A DNA stretch of 64,000 nt from Mycobacteroides chelonae (GCF_016767715.1 NZ_CP050145.1:2170001-2234000); one strand, 5' to 3'. Numbered from the stretch's first letter, positions 7,666 to 18,302 are shown. Notes: generated by a model from the sequence alone, not told the origin. Made by a program: numbers and translations.

Positions 7666-8552
7666 GCGGCATCTCCCGGGATCGCGGTCGCGGAGGCTTC
7701 GGCATCTTCGATATCAGTATCGGAGACACCGTAATCGGAAGGCCAGCCTGGGTAGGGAGGCGGCGTGCCGCCGAACGCGGGACACAGCGACTGATGGGCA
7801 CACCAGTCGCACAACCGGGAGGGATTGGGCCGGAAGTCGCCGGTGGTGCCGAGGTTCTGAATCGCTCGCCAGATCGCCATGAGCGTCTTCTCGAACTTGA
7901 GTAGCTCTGCCTCATCCGGTGTGTAGTCGAGAACCTCGCCATCGGACAGATACAGCAGCCGCAGCCGTCGCGGCACCACCCCGCGGGTGCGATACAGCGC
8001 GACGGCATAGAACTTCATCTGAAACAACGCCTTGGCTTCGAACAAGGCGCGCGGTGCGCGTCCGGTCTTGTAGTCGACCAGACGCATCGCGCCCCCGGGG
8101 GCGACGTCGATGCGATCGATGAATCCGCGCAGCATCGTGCCGTCGGACAGCTCGACCTCGACGCGCTCCTCGCAACTGTCGGGATCGAATCGGGTGGGAT
8201 CTTCAAGCCGGTAATAGCCCGAGAGCAGATCTCGGGCCTCATCGAGGAACGCCGGAAGGCGCTCGGTCTCGACCACCGCCGCGAGTTCGGGGTTCGATTC
8301 CACGAGGCGTTCCCACGCGGGCTGCACCAATCCCGCGGCGGTGGCGTACTCGCGATCGGCCGCGGGCCGGGCGTAGAGATCTTCCAGGGCGGCATGCACG
8401 AGGCTGCCGCGCACCTGCGCTGTCGAGGGCGGCTCGGGGAGGCGGTCGATCGCGCGGAACCGGTACAGCAGTGGGCATTGCTTGAAGTCGCTGGCACGGG
8501 AAGGGGACAGCGCGGGCCGGCGGGTGGGCCGGTTCTGCGTGGTCTCCTTCAT
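7662..8552 (-). CDS. RecB-family (Cas4/AddB-like) exonuclease
   Basis: This 296-residue stand-alone PD-(D/E)XK nuclease is the counterpart of M. tuberculosis Rv2119. Key motifs are GSLVHAALE, GFIDRIDV and LVDYKTG, which carry the metal-binding Asp and the catalytic Lys. Four cysteines (one in FKQCPLLY and three in CDWCAHQSLC) are arranged as in the 4Fe-4S-stabilised nucleases AddB and Cas4. Its role is probably DNA end processing or repair. There is no CRISPR array or cas gene, so it is not an adaptation protein. I chose ATG 8552; ATG 8570 is 6 codons further upstream, and neither has a clear ribosome site. Confidence 0.82.
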   Translation of the reverse strand: MKETTQNRPTRRPALSPSRASDFKQCPLLYRFRAIDRLPEPPSTAQVRGSLVHAALEDLYARPAADREYATAAGLVQPAWERLVESNPELAAVVETERLPAFLDEARDLLSGYYRLEDPTRFDPDSCEERVEVELSDGTMLRGFIDRIDVAPGGAMRLVDYKTGRAPRALFEAKALFQMKFYAVALYRTRGVVPRRLRLLYLSDGEVLDYTPDEAELLKFEKTLMAIWRAIQNLGTTGDFRPNPSRLCDWCAHQSLCPAFGGTPPPYPGWPSDYGVSDTDIEDAEASATAIPGDAA

Positions 8553-8724
8553 GGTTGGCAGCCTAGGCATCGTGTCCGACAGGTGCTGACGCCACGCCGG
8601 GCACAAAGCTGGTGGGCTCCGTTCAACACATGTCACAAGTCGTCCCCAAAGTATCCGTACTCGAAGTAACGTGAACCTCTCATTGGCCATGGGGCGACGA
8701 CGCCCCACGCGAGAGGAATGTGCA

Positions 8725-10692
8725 GTGACGACGGCAAAGCATCGAAGCCCGCTGGACAGCCCGCAGGTGAAGGACACCGGGCTCGCCGGTTCTGAACTCG
8801 CCGAGCGGTGGACCGCGCTGGCCGATGGGCCCAGTCGGTACTCCCGGGTGTCCTTCACTCCCAATGTCTCGATACCGCTGTCCGACGGGACCGTGCTCAA
8901 GGCCCAGGTGTTCCGGCCGGCCAATGCCGACGGGACCCCGGTCAATGACCCGGTGCCGGTGCTCTTCAACCTCACCCCCTACAACAAATCCGTTACTCAC
9001 CTGGCGGCATGGGTGCTGCGGGGCCTGCACCGGTTCGGCATTACCGTGCCGGCCCTGCCGCCCAGGAATCCGCGTCTGTTGGAGCTCGCCGAGCTGGCGC
9101 GGGCGATTCCCGGTGGCGGCCTGACGACGTTTGGAGTGAACGACTCGCTGATCCGCAGTGGGTATGCCCAAGTGGTTGTCGATGTTCGCGGTACCGGCGC
9201 CTCCTCGGGTGACTGGGGAATGCTCAACGATCTCGAACAGCGGGACACCGCGGAGGTGGTGGCCTGGGCGCAGGCGCAGCCGTGGTGCGATGGTTCGGTC
9301 GGCATGTATGGCATCTCGTACTGTTCGATCAACGCGCTGCAGGCCGCCGGCAACCGGGTGCCGGGTCTCGGTGCGGTGTTCGCGGTCGAGCCGGTCAGCG
9401 ACATCTCCCGTGACCTCATGAAAACCGGTGGGGCGCAGACATTCTTCCTGCCCATCTGGATGCTTGCCGTTGCGCTGGGAAAGTGGTTGCCGTCGCCTTC
9501 GGACGTGATACGCGGCGGCGTCGGCCTGGGCTGGCTCGCGGGGCGGTTGCGCGCACCACTGAATCGTGTGGTGCGGTACATCTTCGAGGGCTTGCGTGGC
9601 ACGGGTGCGCTGATCGACAACGACGAGTATTTCCAGCAGATCAGTCCCCGGTTCGAAGACATCGAGATCCCTACGTTCGTCTATGGGGCGTGGGACGACA
9701 TCTTCGGTCCGGCCGCCCTGCGTATCCATCGCCGAGCCGCGTCGCCGGGCGGCAGGTTTCAGGTCGTCATCAACGAGGGTTATCACGGGTCCCCGGGTTC
9801 GCAGCTCGGCCGTGAAGACGGACCTCCCCGGCTGGATGTCTTGCAGCGTGCGTGGTTTGACAAGTGGCTCAAGGGTATTGACAACGGAGTGGAGAGCTAC
9901 GGCCCGCTCACCCTGCAACAGCAAAATGGCGGTTGGCATACCCTGGACGTCTATCCGCGGCCCGAAGCCGAGCCGCAGCGGTTCTATCTGGATGCCGAAC
10001 CCTCAGGGGTGGGGGCTGGTTCGACATTCGACGGGTCGTTGACGGGTGCTGTGCCGCTGAACAAGACCGAGCACCTCCTTCGCCGACGGATGGGACTGCT
10101 GAAATCGCCCACCACCTCCCGGCTGACGGCCGGTATCACTGCCGTGCTGGGTACGTCCGGGCTCAAGGACTCTCGGTACTTCGAGCGTGGGGCACTCACC
10201 TTCACCAGTAGCCCCGCTGTGCAGCCGTGGGTGATCTCCGGGGCGCTGAACCTTCATCTGCACACCAAAGCCATAGGTACGGAGGCGTTCTGGGTCGTAT
10301 CGGTGACGGACGTGGCGCCCGACGGCTTCTCCCGGATGCTGGCTGAGGGCGCGCTGCTGGCATCGCGCCGCGGGGTGGATGAGGACAAGAGTCTGCGTAC
10401 CGCGGACGGAGACTACCTATCGCCCTGGCATCCCACCGGTAAGGGATCGACGCTGCCGGTGGAACCCGGCGTGCCAACCACTCTCGACATCGATCTCACC
10501 GAGGTAGATGCGGTGATCGCGGCGGGGCACCGGCTGCGGGTGGTCGTCGCGGCGGCCAGTCTGCCGAGGTACATCCCGTCCATTCCGGAGCTGTGGGCGA
10601 GCCGTCACGGCCAGGCCCTTGTCCTGGATCCCGGCCAGCCGAGTTACCTGGTGGCGCCCGTGATTCTCGATACCGGCGCCGGGGCCGCGTAG
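8725..10692 (+). CDS. CocE/NonD-family hydrolase (S15 peptidase-like)
   Basis: The 655-residue alpha/beta hydrolase has a C-terminal galactose-binding-like jelly-roll, the layout of cocaine esterase, X-Pro dipeptidyl peptidases and glutaryl-7-ACA acylases. The nucleophile Ser is in MYGISYCSINALQ; the last position of the usual GxSYxG is Ser here. The acid is in WDDIFGP and the His in GYHGSPGSQ. The C-terminal domain begins near KDSRYFERGALTF. An in-frame GTG exists at 8671, but GTG 8725 has GAGAGG 8 bp upstream and is preferred. There is no secretion signal at either start. The substrate is probably an ester or amide and cannot be specified. Confidence 0.82.
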   Translation: MTTAKHRSPLDSPQVKDTGLAGSELAERWTALADGPSRYSRVSFTPNVSIPLSDGTVLKAQVFRPANADGTPVNDPVPVLFNLTPYNKSVTHLAAWVLRGLHRFGITVPALPPRNPRLLELAELARAIPGGGLTTFGVNDSLIRSGYAQVVVDVRGTGASSGDWGMLNDLEQRDTAEVVAWAQAQPWCDGSVGMYGISYCSINALQAAGNRVPGLGAVFAVEPVSDISRDLMKTGGAQTFFLPIWMLAVALGKWLPSPSDVIRGGVGLGWLAGRLRAPLNRVVRYIFEGLRGTGALIDNDEYFQQISPRFEDIEIPTFVYGAWDDIFGPAALRIHRRAASPGGRFQVVINEGYHGSPGSQLGREDGPPRLDVLQRAWFDKWLKGIDNGVESYGPLTLQQQNGGWHTLDVYPRPEAEPQRFYLDAEPSGVGAGSTFDGSLTGAVPLNKTEHLLRRRMGLLKSPTTSRLTAGITAVLGTSGLKDSRYFERGALTFTSSPAVQPWVISGALNLHLHTKAIGTEAFWVVSVTDVAPDGFSRMLAEGALLASRRGVDEDKSLRTADGDYLSPWHPTGKGSTLPVEPGVPTTLDIDLTEVDAVIAAGHRLRVVVAAASLPRYIPSIPELWASRHGQALVLDPGQPSYLVAPVILDTGAGAA

Positions 10693-10730
10693 TCCTCGCC
10701 AGTTCACCAACTTCTCATCTACTTTTTCTA

Positions 10731-10752
10731 TAACTTACGGTACCGTAGGTTA
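10731..10752. promoter_or_regulatory. Palindromic operator upstream of the DesA1-type desaturase
   Basis: The arms TAACTTACGG and CCGTAGGTTA flank TA and give a 22-bp palindrome with one mismatched pair. Its core matches the palindrome at 1194-1209 in front of the other desaturase gene. It lies 36 bp before the preferred start codon. A TetR-type repressor responsive to acyl-CoA, as described for MadR at mycobacterial desA1/desA2, is the likely binder (inference). Confidence 0.7.
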
Positions 10753-10788
10753 CAGATCGCGGTAGGCCGAATTAGAGAGGTGGACGAG

Positions 10789-11709
10789 ATGGTGACCGGA
10801 CTGCAAACACGATTACTGACCGAGCTGGAGCCCGTTGTCGAGGCGAATCTCGAGCGGCACCTGAGCGCCGCGCGGCCATGGGCCCCACATGATTACGTGC
10901 CCTGGAGCAGGGGCCGGGACTTCGCATTTCTGGGCGGAGAGGACTGGAAACCGGAGGATAGCCCGCTCGATCCGATCGCTCAGGCGGCGTTGATCGTCAA
11001 TCTGCTGACCGAGGACAACCTGCCGTCGTATCACCGTGAGATCGCCACGAGATTCGGCCGAGACGGGGCATGGGGAACCTGGGTGGGCCAGTGGACGGCG
11101 GAGGAAGGGCGGCACAGCATCGCACTTCGCGACTATCTGGTGGTCACCCGTGGTGTCGACCCGAGCAACCTCGAAGCGATGCGCATGGCGCACACCATCG
11201 CCGGTTACGACTCAGGGGACAAGACGCCCCTGGAGGCGCTCGCCTACGTGTCGTTCCAGGAGCTGGCCACTCGGATATCTCATCGCAACACGGGGAAGGC
11301 CTCGGGCTGCCCCATCGCCGATCAGCTGCTGGCGCGCGTCGCGCTGGATGAGAACCTGCACATGGTCTTCTATCGCAATCTCATGTCGGCGGCACTCGAT
11401 ATCGAACCCGATGCCGCGATGCAGGCCATCTGCAAGGAGATCGTCGGTTTCGCGATGCCGGGTATGGGGATGGCGGGATTTGCGCAGAACGCGATAGCCA
11501 TCGCGAAAGCGGGCATCTACGACTTGCGCATCCATCACGATGAGGTTCTGCAACCCATCCTGAGGTTCTGGCGGGTGTTCGAACGCTCCGATATCGGGGC
11601 CGAAGGGGAGCAGGCCCGCGACACCCTCGTGAAATTCCTTGCCGCCGTGGATGAGCGTGCAAAGTACTACGAGGAGAAGGCGGCGATCCGGGCCGCGGCG
11701 CGGGTGTAG
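10789..11709 (+). CDS. Acyl-ACP desaturase, DesA1-type
   Basis: The 306-residue product is a soluble ferritin-like di-iron acyl-ACP desaturase. The helix motifs carrying the metal ligands are visible: TEDNLPSYHRE, TAEEGRHS (EExxH) and LDENLHM (DExxH). SFQELATRISHRNTGKA closely matches M. tuberculosis DesA1, which desaturates very long chains during mycolic acid synthesis. It is closer to DesA1 than to DesA2. It may be the essential desA1 or an extra paralogue; the window does not decide. I prefer ATG 10789 (GAGAGG 8 bp upstream) over GTG 10780. A palindromic operator precedes the gene. Confidence 0.87.
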   Translation: MVTGLQTRLLTELEPVVEANLERHLSAARPWAPHDYVPWSRGRDFAFLGGEDWKPEDSPLDPIAQAALIVNLLTEDNLPSYHREIATRFGRDGAWGTWVGQWTAEEGRHSIALRDYLVVTRGVDPSNLEAMRMAHTIAGYDSGDKTPLEALAYVSFQELATRISHRNTGKASGCPIADQLLARVALDENLHMVFYRNLMSAALDIEPDAAMQAICKEIVGFAMPGMGMAGFAQNAIAIAKAGIYDLRIHHDEVLQPILRFWRVFERSDIGAEGEQARDTLVKFLAAVDERAKYYEEKAAIRAAARV

Positions 11710-11730
11710 GGAATCGCCCGCGCCGGTCGG

Positions 11731-13104
11731 TTACCGGGAGGCGCTGTTGCCCGCCCTGCGGGCGGATCGCTGTCCCTGGCCTTGACGCCCTTGACCCTGC
11801 CCCTGGCGGCCTTGGCCCTGTCCGCCGCGCCGAGGCGCACGTGCCGGACGTCCCTCGGCGCCGCCGCGGGGTCGGTGGGACCGCTGGCCGTTCGCCGTGG
11901 AAGAGCCGTTGGCCTTCTGTGCGGGAGCAGGTTTCACGTACGGAGCCACCTCGCCCACCAAGGTCTTGACCTCATCGGAATGGGCCGTCACCTGTTGGGG
12001 CGTGGCGGTGATGGCGGCCTTGCGTAGCAGCTGTGTGACATCGCGGCGCTGCTCGGGGAGTACCACCGTGACCACGTCGCCGGTGCCACCGGCGCGCGCA
12101 GTGCGGCCTGAACGGTGCAGGTACGCCTTGTGCTCGGCGGGAGGGTCGACGTGCACGACGAGAGCGACATCGTCGACGTGCACGCCGCGGGCAGCGACAT
12201 CCGTGGCGACCAGCACCCGTGCTTCGCCGTTCGCGAAGGCGGCCAGGTTACGGTCGCGTGCACCCTGAGAGAGGTTGCCGTGCAAGTCAACTGACGGGAT
12301 GCCCGACTGATTGAGCTGATGCGCGAGCCGCTTGGCGTGGTGCTTGGTACGCATGAACAGGATGCGCCGTCCGGTGCCGGAGGCCAGCGTGTTCACAAGT
12401 TCACGCTTGGCGTCGGGGCCGCTGACCGTGAACACATGGTGTGTCATCGCGGCAACCGGGGAATCGACGGGATCGACCGAATGCTCGGAGGGGGAGTGCA
12501 GGAATCGTTTGACCAACTTGTCGACATCGTTATCCAAGGTGGCCGAGAACAGCAGGCGCTGACCGGAACTCGGGGTCGCGGCGAGCAACCGCGTTACGAC
12601 GGGCAGGAATCCGAGATCTGCCATGTGGTCGGCCTCGTCCAGAACGCTGATCTCAACGCCGTCCAGAGTCAGGTGGCGCTGCTTGAGTAAGTCATCGAGC
12701 CGACCGGGGCAGGCGACCACGATGTCGACGCCGGCCTTGAGCGCCTGAACCTGACGGTGCTGCGAGACACCGCCGAAGATGGTGGTGACCTTCATGCGGT
12801 AGGCGGCCGCCAGCGGCTCGATGACTGCGCTGATCTGGGTCGCCAGCTCACGGGTGGGAGCGAGCACGAGCGCCCGCGGGCGGCCCGGCACTCGAGTGCC
12901 TTCGGCGATACGTGCGACGACGGGGATGGAGAACGCAAGGGTCTTGCCGCTGCCAGTTTTGCCGCGGGCCAGCACATCACGGCCGGCGAGTGTGTCCGGC
13001 AGGGTGGCGGCCTGGATCGGGAATGGGGCGTCGATGCCGCCCTGCTGCAGGGCGCGGACCAGTACTGCGGGCACGCCGAGTGACGCGAATGTGGTTGAAG
13101 ACAT
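11731..13104 (-). CDS. DEAD-box RNA helicase (RhlE-like)
   Basis: This is a 457-residue ATP-dependent RNA helicase. The Q-motif region, ARGKTGSGKT (motif I), APTRELA, VLDEAD (motif II), LFSATL (motif III), ATDVAARGVH and HRSGRTARAG (motif VI) appear in order. The C-terminal tail is a basic low-complexity stretch of repeated GQGRQ units, probably for non-specific RNA binding. Such helicases remodel structured RNA in the cold or during ribosome assembly. A 267-bp divergent region separates it from trmI, leaving room for a long 5' leader, which is common in cold-induced helicase genes. Confidence 0.9.
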   Translation of the reverse strand: MSSTTFASLGVPAVLVRALQQGGIDAPFPIQAATLPDTLAGRDVLARGKTGSGKTLAFSIPVVARIAEGTRVPGRPRALVLAPTRELATQISAVIEPLAAAYRMKVTTIFGGVSQHRQVQALKAGVDIVVACPGRLDDLLKQRHLTLDGVEISVLDEADHMADLGFLPVVTRLLAATPSSGQRLLFSATLDNDVDKLVKRFLHSPSEHSVDPVDSPVAAMTHHVFTVSGPDAKRELVNTLASGTGRRILFMRTKHHAKRLAHQLNQSGIPSVDLHGNLSQGARDRNLAAFANGEARVLVATDVAARGVHVDDVALVVHVDPPAEHKAYLHRSGRTARAGGTGDVVTVVLPEQRRDVTQLLRKAAITATPQQVTAHSDEVKTLVGEVAPYVKPAPAQKANGSSTANGQRSHRPRGGAEGRPARAPRRGGQGQGRQGQGQGRQGQGQRSARRAGNSASR

Positions 13105-14208
<1,104 letters not shown>

Positions 14209-14226
14209 AGCCGTCGCCAGCGGGCG

Positions 14227-14805
14227 CTACGGGGTAGGCGCCGGGGCCGGTGTCTCGGGCGCGGGTGCGCCGGCGGGAGGCGCCTCGTGCGGCGTGGCGG
14301 TACCCGCCAGCGATGTCCCGGTCTTGAGCAAGAGGTCGGAGGTTCGCTTGGACAGCTTCCAGCCCTCACCTTCGGGCGAGAACGACATCGGGACCGCGAA
14401 ACCACCCATCTTCGGGCTGGGGCTGTTGATGGTGACGACGGCTTCGACGTCGCCCTGGGTTTCCGTCGACCACTTCGGGTCCTTGACGGTGAACGACAAC
14501 GGCGAGAACCCGGCGTCGCCGATCGCCTTGGTGAACTTGTCCAGCTGCTCGGGAGTGGCACCCTGAACGGCAGTGATCTTCTCGGCACCCGGCAGGTTCG
14601 GGTCGGCGAGGCGGTTGAGGACATCGGTCAGCACCGCCGGATCGGGCAGTGGATGGTTCGGGACAGCGGCGGCCACCGCCGAGGATGCGGGCTGAGTCGC
14701 CGAAGCGCTGGCGGGGGCGGCCTTATCGTTTGAGCTGCTGCAGGCGGTCAGGGCGAGAACGGCTGCACCGGCGGCGACGACGGCGAGTTGAAGGTGACGG
14801 GCCAT
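14227..14805 (-). CDS. lppK: Lipoprotein of the MTB12/LppK family
   Basis: The 192-residue product has a lipoprotein signal, MARHLQLAVV, a hydrophobic run, and a lipobox LTAC with Cys22. After a Ser/Ala/Pro-rich linker comes one domain (VLTDVLNRLADPNL to WKLSKRTSDLLL) of the MTB12 type, then an Ala/Pro-rich tail. It sits at the position of M. tuberculosis Rv2116 (lppK), between TrmI and Mpa. The function is unknown; it is expected on the outer face of the plasma membrane. ATG 14829 is an alternative start, but 14805 gives the better signal peptide. The next gene upstream encodes a paralogous secreted protein. Confidence 0.82.
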   Translation of the reverse strand: MARHLQLAVVAAGAAVLALTACSSSNDKAAPASASATQPASSAVAAAVPNHPLPDPAVLTDVLNRLADPNLPGAEKITAVQGATPEQLDKFTKAIGDAGFSPLSFTVKDPKWSTETQGDVEAVVTINSPSPKMGGFAVPMSFSPEGEGWKLSKRTSDLLLKTGTSLAGTATPHEAPPAGAPAPETPAPAPTP

Positions 14806-14911
14806 GATCCTGGTGACTCCATTCGGCATATCGGCTAAGTCGTTCGGCCAAGTGCGGTGACGATATCGGCGTGCGAGGTCGTGGTGATCATCCAGCCCTC
14901 CTCCTACACGT

Positions 14912-15457
14912 CTACCTTCCAGACTTACCCGATGCCGCCTGGATCAGCGAAACCGCCGAGGCCTTGCTGATCTTCCAGCCATCCTGGTTCACGAAGTTGA
15001 TCTTCGTCGTGTACGCCTGCGTCTTGGGTCCGGTGATGGTGACCGCCGCAGCGGCCACACCCGGTCCGGTGGATTTGATGTCGGACACAGTGAAAGCCAG
15101 TGGCAGGAACCCGTCACGGTTGGCGCTCTTGAAGGCACGATCGGCGTAAATCGCCTCACCCGCGCCGATGCCGCCTTCCACGAGGCCACCCTTGGCCAGG
15201 GCCGACACGCCCGGATCTGCGAGTGAATACAGCAAACCGCTTAGCTCATCGGATGTGGGTGCCGCGTCGGCAGGTTCGGTGGGCACGTCCATGGGGACGT
15301 CCCAGGACACGGGGGTAATGTCCGCGGACATGGTGGTCGTTGCTGTCGGGCCAGCGGAGCTGGCTGTCGGCTCGCCCATTGGTACTGCCAAGCCAACCGC
15401 TGCCGCCGCGAGTAAACCCAGCGTGGCGACCCCTGACATACCGGTTCGTGAGCTCAC
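14912..15457 (-). CDS. Secreted low-molecular-weight antigen MTB12 (CFP-2)-like protein
   Basis: The 181-residue product has a signal peptide without a lipobox Cys (GVATLGLLAAAAVGLAVP). A Thr/Ala/Pro-rich linker follows, then a domain strongly like MTB12/CFP-2 of M. tuberculosis: LLYSLADPGVSALAKGGLVE, FLPLAFTV, NFVNQDGWKISKASAV. MTB12 is a secreted T-cell antigen of unknown biochemical role. I chose GTG 15457 because GGAAGG lies 6 bp upstream; ATG 15439 is the alternative. It lies directly upstream of lppK in the same orientation and shares its domain, so the pair looks like a tandem duplication with one copy lipidated and one free. Confidence 0.85.
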   Translation of the reverse strand: MSSRTGMSGVATLGLLAAAAVGLAVPMGEPTASSAGPTATTTMSADITPVSWDVPMDVPTEPADAAPTSDELSGLLYSLADPGVSALAKGGLVEGGIGAGEAIYADRAFKSANRDGFLPLAFTVSDIKSTGPGVAAAAVTITGPKTQAYTTKINFVNQDGWKISKASAVSLIQAASGKSGR

Positions 15458-15602
15458 GGTTGTCCTTCCGATCGACCTGAATGTGACGAACGCTAACAGC
15501 GTAGACGTCCCAGGCAACGGGTAGACCCCGCACGGGCGGCCAATCGCCGGTAGCGTTGAAGCATCCACCGCACCAATTCTCGGTGTGGGAAAGGAGGACA
15601 TC

Positions 15603-17411
15603 ATGAGTGAGTCGGAGCGTTCAGAGGCGTACGGCACACCGGATGCCGCCGAACTGGAACGGCTACGTCGAGAGGTTGCGGCCCTTCGCCAGGAGCTGGA
15701 AGGCAGCGCGGCCCACGGATCTGGTGACACCGGTCGTCTGCGCGACCTGAACCAGCTTGAGGCTCGTATCGACTCCCTGAATGCGCGCAACGCCAAGCTG
15801 ATGGACACCCTCAAAGAGGCCCGTCAGCAGCTCTTGGCGCTGCGTGAGGAGGTTGACCGGCTGGGCCAGCCGCCGAGCGGTTATGGCGTGTTGCTGGCCG
15901 TGCAGGCCGACGACACGGTGGACGTGTTCACCTCCGGCCGCAAGATGCGGGTGACTTGCTCTCCCAACATCGAGACCGCCGAGCTGCGACGGGGGCAGAC
16001 CGTGCGCCTCAACGAGGCGCTCACGGTGGTCGAGGCCGGCAACTTCGAATCGGTCGGTGAGATCAGCACGCTGCGGGAGCTGCTGGACGACGGTCATCGC
16101 GCGCTCGTGGTGGGGCATGCCGACGAGGAACGCATCGTCTGGCTGGCCGATCCGCTGATCGCGCCCGATCTCTCCGAGGTGTCCGAGGATGCCGACGGAG
16201 CGGATCTGAAGCCCCGGAAACTGCGGCCCGGCGATTCGTTGCTGGTTGATACCAAGGCCGGATATGCCTTCGAGCGGATTCCCAAGGCCGAGGTCGAGGA
16301 TCTGGTGCTCGAAGAGGTGCCCGACGTCAGCTACAGCGACATCGGTGGCCTGACGAGGCAGATCGAGCAGATCCGCGACGCGGTGGAGCTGCCGTTCCTG
16401 CACAAGGACCTCTATCGGGAGTACGCCCTGCGTCCGCCCAAGGGTGTGCTGCTGTACGGGCCCCCCGGATGCGGAAAGACACTCATCGCCAAGGCCGTCG
16501 CCAACTCGCTGGCCAAGAAGATGGCAGAGCTGCGTGGCGATGACTCGCGCGAGGCCAAGTCCTACTTCTTGAACATCAAGGGCCCGGAGCTGCTCAACAA
16601 GTTCGTCGGCGAGACCGAGCGGCATATCCGCCTGATCTTCCAGCGGGCCCGCGAAAAGGCTTCGGACGGTACGCCGGTCATCGTCTTCTTCGATGAGATG
16701 GACTCGATCTTCCGCACTCGTGGTACCGGCGTCAGCTCCGATGTGGAGACGACGGTCGTGCCGCAGCTGCTGTCCGAGATCGACGGTGTCGAGGGCCTCG
16801 AGAACGTCATCGTCATCGGCGCCTCCAACCGTGAAGACATGATCGACCCGGCGATCCTGCGGCCCGGCCGCCTCGACGTGAAGATCAAGATCGAACGGCC
16901 GGATGCGGAGTCTGCGCAAGACATCTTCTCCAAGTACCTCACCGACAAACTGCCGGTGAACACCGACGATCTGGCGGAATTCGGCGGCGATCGCGGGCTG
17001 ACCATCAAGGCCATGATCGAGAAGGTCGTGGACCGGATGTACGCCGAGATCGACGACAACCGTTTCCTGGAGGTCACCTACGCCAACGGTGACAAGGAAG
17101 TCATGTACTTCAAGGACTTCAACTCCGGCGCCATGATTCAGAACGTCGTGGACCGCGCGAAGAAGAACGCCATCAAGGCGGTGCTGGAGACCGGTCAGAA
17201 GGGTCTGCGTATTCAGCATCTGCTCGACTCGATCGTCGACGAGTTCGCCGAGAACGAGGACCTGCCCAATACCACCAATCCGGATGACTGGGCACGGATC
17301 TCGGGCAAGAAGGGCGAGCGCATCGTCTACATCCGTACGCTGGTCACCGGCAAGAGCTCCAGCGCCAGCCGCGCCATCGACACCGAATCGAGCCTGGGCC
17401 AGTACCTGTAG
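15603..17411 (+). CDS. mpa: Proteasome-associated AAA ATPase Mpa (ARC)
   Basis: This 602-residue hexameric ATPase recognises Pup, unfolds pupylated proteins and feeds them into the 20S proteasome. In order it has an N-terminal coiled coil (about residues 15-90) that binds Pup, tandem OB domains (about 95-235), and one AAA module with Walker A GPPGCGKT (286-293), Walker [11 protein letters not shown] and an arginine-finger/sensor region. The C-terminus is GQYL, retaining the Tyr-Leu end that docks into the proteasome. The ATG follows AAAGGAGG. Here the gene is about 10 kb away from dop-pup-prcBA. Confidence 0.97.
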   Translation: MSESERSEAYGTPDAAELERLRREVAALRQELEGSAAHGSGDTGRLRDLNQLEARIDSLNARNAKLMDTLKEARQQLLALREEVDRLGQPPSGYGVLLAVQADDTVDVFTSGRKMRVTCSPNIETAELRRGQTVRLNEALTVVEAGNFESVGEISTLRELLDDGHRALVVGHADEERIVWLADPLIAPDLSEVSEDADGADLKPRKLRPGDSLLVDTKAGYAFERIPKAEVEDLVLEEVPDVSYSDIGGLTRQIEQIRDAVELPFLHKDLYREYALRPPKGVLLYGPPGCGKTLIAKAVANSLAKKMAELRGDDSREAKSYFLNIKGPELLNKFVGETERHIRLIFQRAREKASDGTPVIVFFDEMDSIFRTRGTGVSSDVETTVVPQLLSEIDGVEGLENVIVIGASNREDMIDPAILRPGRLDVKIKIERPDAESAQDIFSKYLTDKLPVNTDDLAEFGGDRGLTIKAMIEKVVDRMYAEIDDNRFLEVTYANGDKEVMYFKDFNSGAMIQNVVDRAKKNAIKAVLETGQKGLRIQHLLDSIVDEFAENEDLPNTTNPDDWARISGKKGERIVYIRTLVTGKSSSASRAIDTESSLGQYL

Positions 17412-17420
17412 GCACCGTGC

Positions 17421-18296
17421 TCACCCGCGGCGGGCTGTGACCACCGTGGTCCAGTCGCCGGGTGCGAGTGCACGCGCGCCGGTGGGATCGTAGCGACGCA
17501 GCAGCTCGGGTATCCGCAGCTGCTCGGTGGTCTGAAAGCCTTGGCGCGCAAGCAGTTCGTCGGCCTGTCTCGCCGTCATGCCCGTGCGGTACGGCTCGCC
17601 GCGCCGGGAGACGGACCGCGATCCGCGCCGGACTTCGCGACGGCGACTGTCGGGGCCGACGATATCGGGATCACCGTAATCCAGGACGAGCCTGCTTCCC
17701 GGTGCGCAGAGCTTCGTCAGTTGCGCCAGGGTCGACTCGAGGGCGGCCTCGGTGAGGTAGTAGGTCACGCCGAGCCACACCACGAGTGAGGGTGCGGCCG
17801 TATCGAATCCGGCGCCAAGCAGACGCGACGTCAGGTCATCGCGCTCGAAATCGCAGGGGACCCAGGCCAGCCGCGACTCATCACCGCGGTGTTCGGCGAT
17901 GAGATGTTGTTTCGCCTGCTGGGTGGTGGGTGCGTCGACCTCGAATACGGTGACGGGCAGGGAACCGAGCTGCTGACTCGAGGTGTCGAAGCCCGCCCCC
18001 AGCATCACCACTTGACCGATGCCGGATCGCGCGGCGGACCGCACTTCGTCGTCGGACACCCGGCGGCGCAGCACGATGAGGGCATGAAGGCCCGCGCACC
18101 ATCGGTCCACCAGACGCAGGCCCCACCTGGCCACGGTGGGAGATGCCAGTGCCGCACGCAGCAGCGGATGGGTCACGAACCATCCGGACTGTGGATCGTT
18201 CAGCAGGCCATCGCGCTGCATCGACTCGGCAGCGCGCTGCCACGCGTTGAACTGTGCGGTCAGACTTGCGGTTTGGTCGAGCCGGCGTCCAGACAT
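17421..18296 (-). CDS. Class I SAM-dependent methyltransferase (LCMT/PPM type)
   Basis: The 291-residue product belongs to the leucine-carboxyl-methyltransferase-like family, abundant in mycobacteria as putative O-methyltransferases. The SAM site shows VVMLGAGFDTSS and the following acidic VFEVDAPTTQQAK. WLGVTYYLTEAAL is the family's post-motif signature. Substrates are generally unknown. ATG 18296 is preceded by TATCCT ending 7 bp away, predicting a leaderless transcript. It converges on mpa with a 9-bp gap. A second protein of the same broad family is encoded at 26268-27092. Confidence 0.78.
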   Translation of the reverse strand: MSGRRLDQTASLTAQFNAWQRAAESMQRDGLLNDPQSGWFVTHPLLRAALASPTVARWGLRLVDRWCAGLHALIVLRRRVSDDEVRSAARSGIGQVVMLGAGFDTSSQQLGSLPVTVFEVDAPTTQQAKQHLIAEHRGDESRLAWVPCDFERDDLTSRLLGAGFDTAAPSLVVWLGVTYYLTEAALESTLAQLTKLCAPGSRLVLDYGDPDIVGPDSRRREVRRGSRSVSRRGEPYRTGMTARQADELLARQGFQTTEQLRIPELLRRYDPTGARALAPGDWTTVVTARRG

Positions 18297-18302
18297 ATCG
18301 CG

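Noticed and set aside
7662..8552. The Cas4-like nuclease as a sign of a CRISPR system
   Set aside because: No repeats or cas genes are present, and the gene matches the conserved mycobacterial RecB-like protein at this locus.
8672..8677. A third SigL-type promoter (TGAACC) upstream of the CocE-type hydrolase
   Set aside because: No CGTGTR -10 box follows at 15-18 bp.
15663..17219. A 518-codon open frame on the minus strand across mpa
   Set aside because: Shadow of mpa caused by codon bias; no family features.
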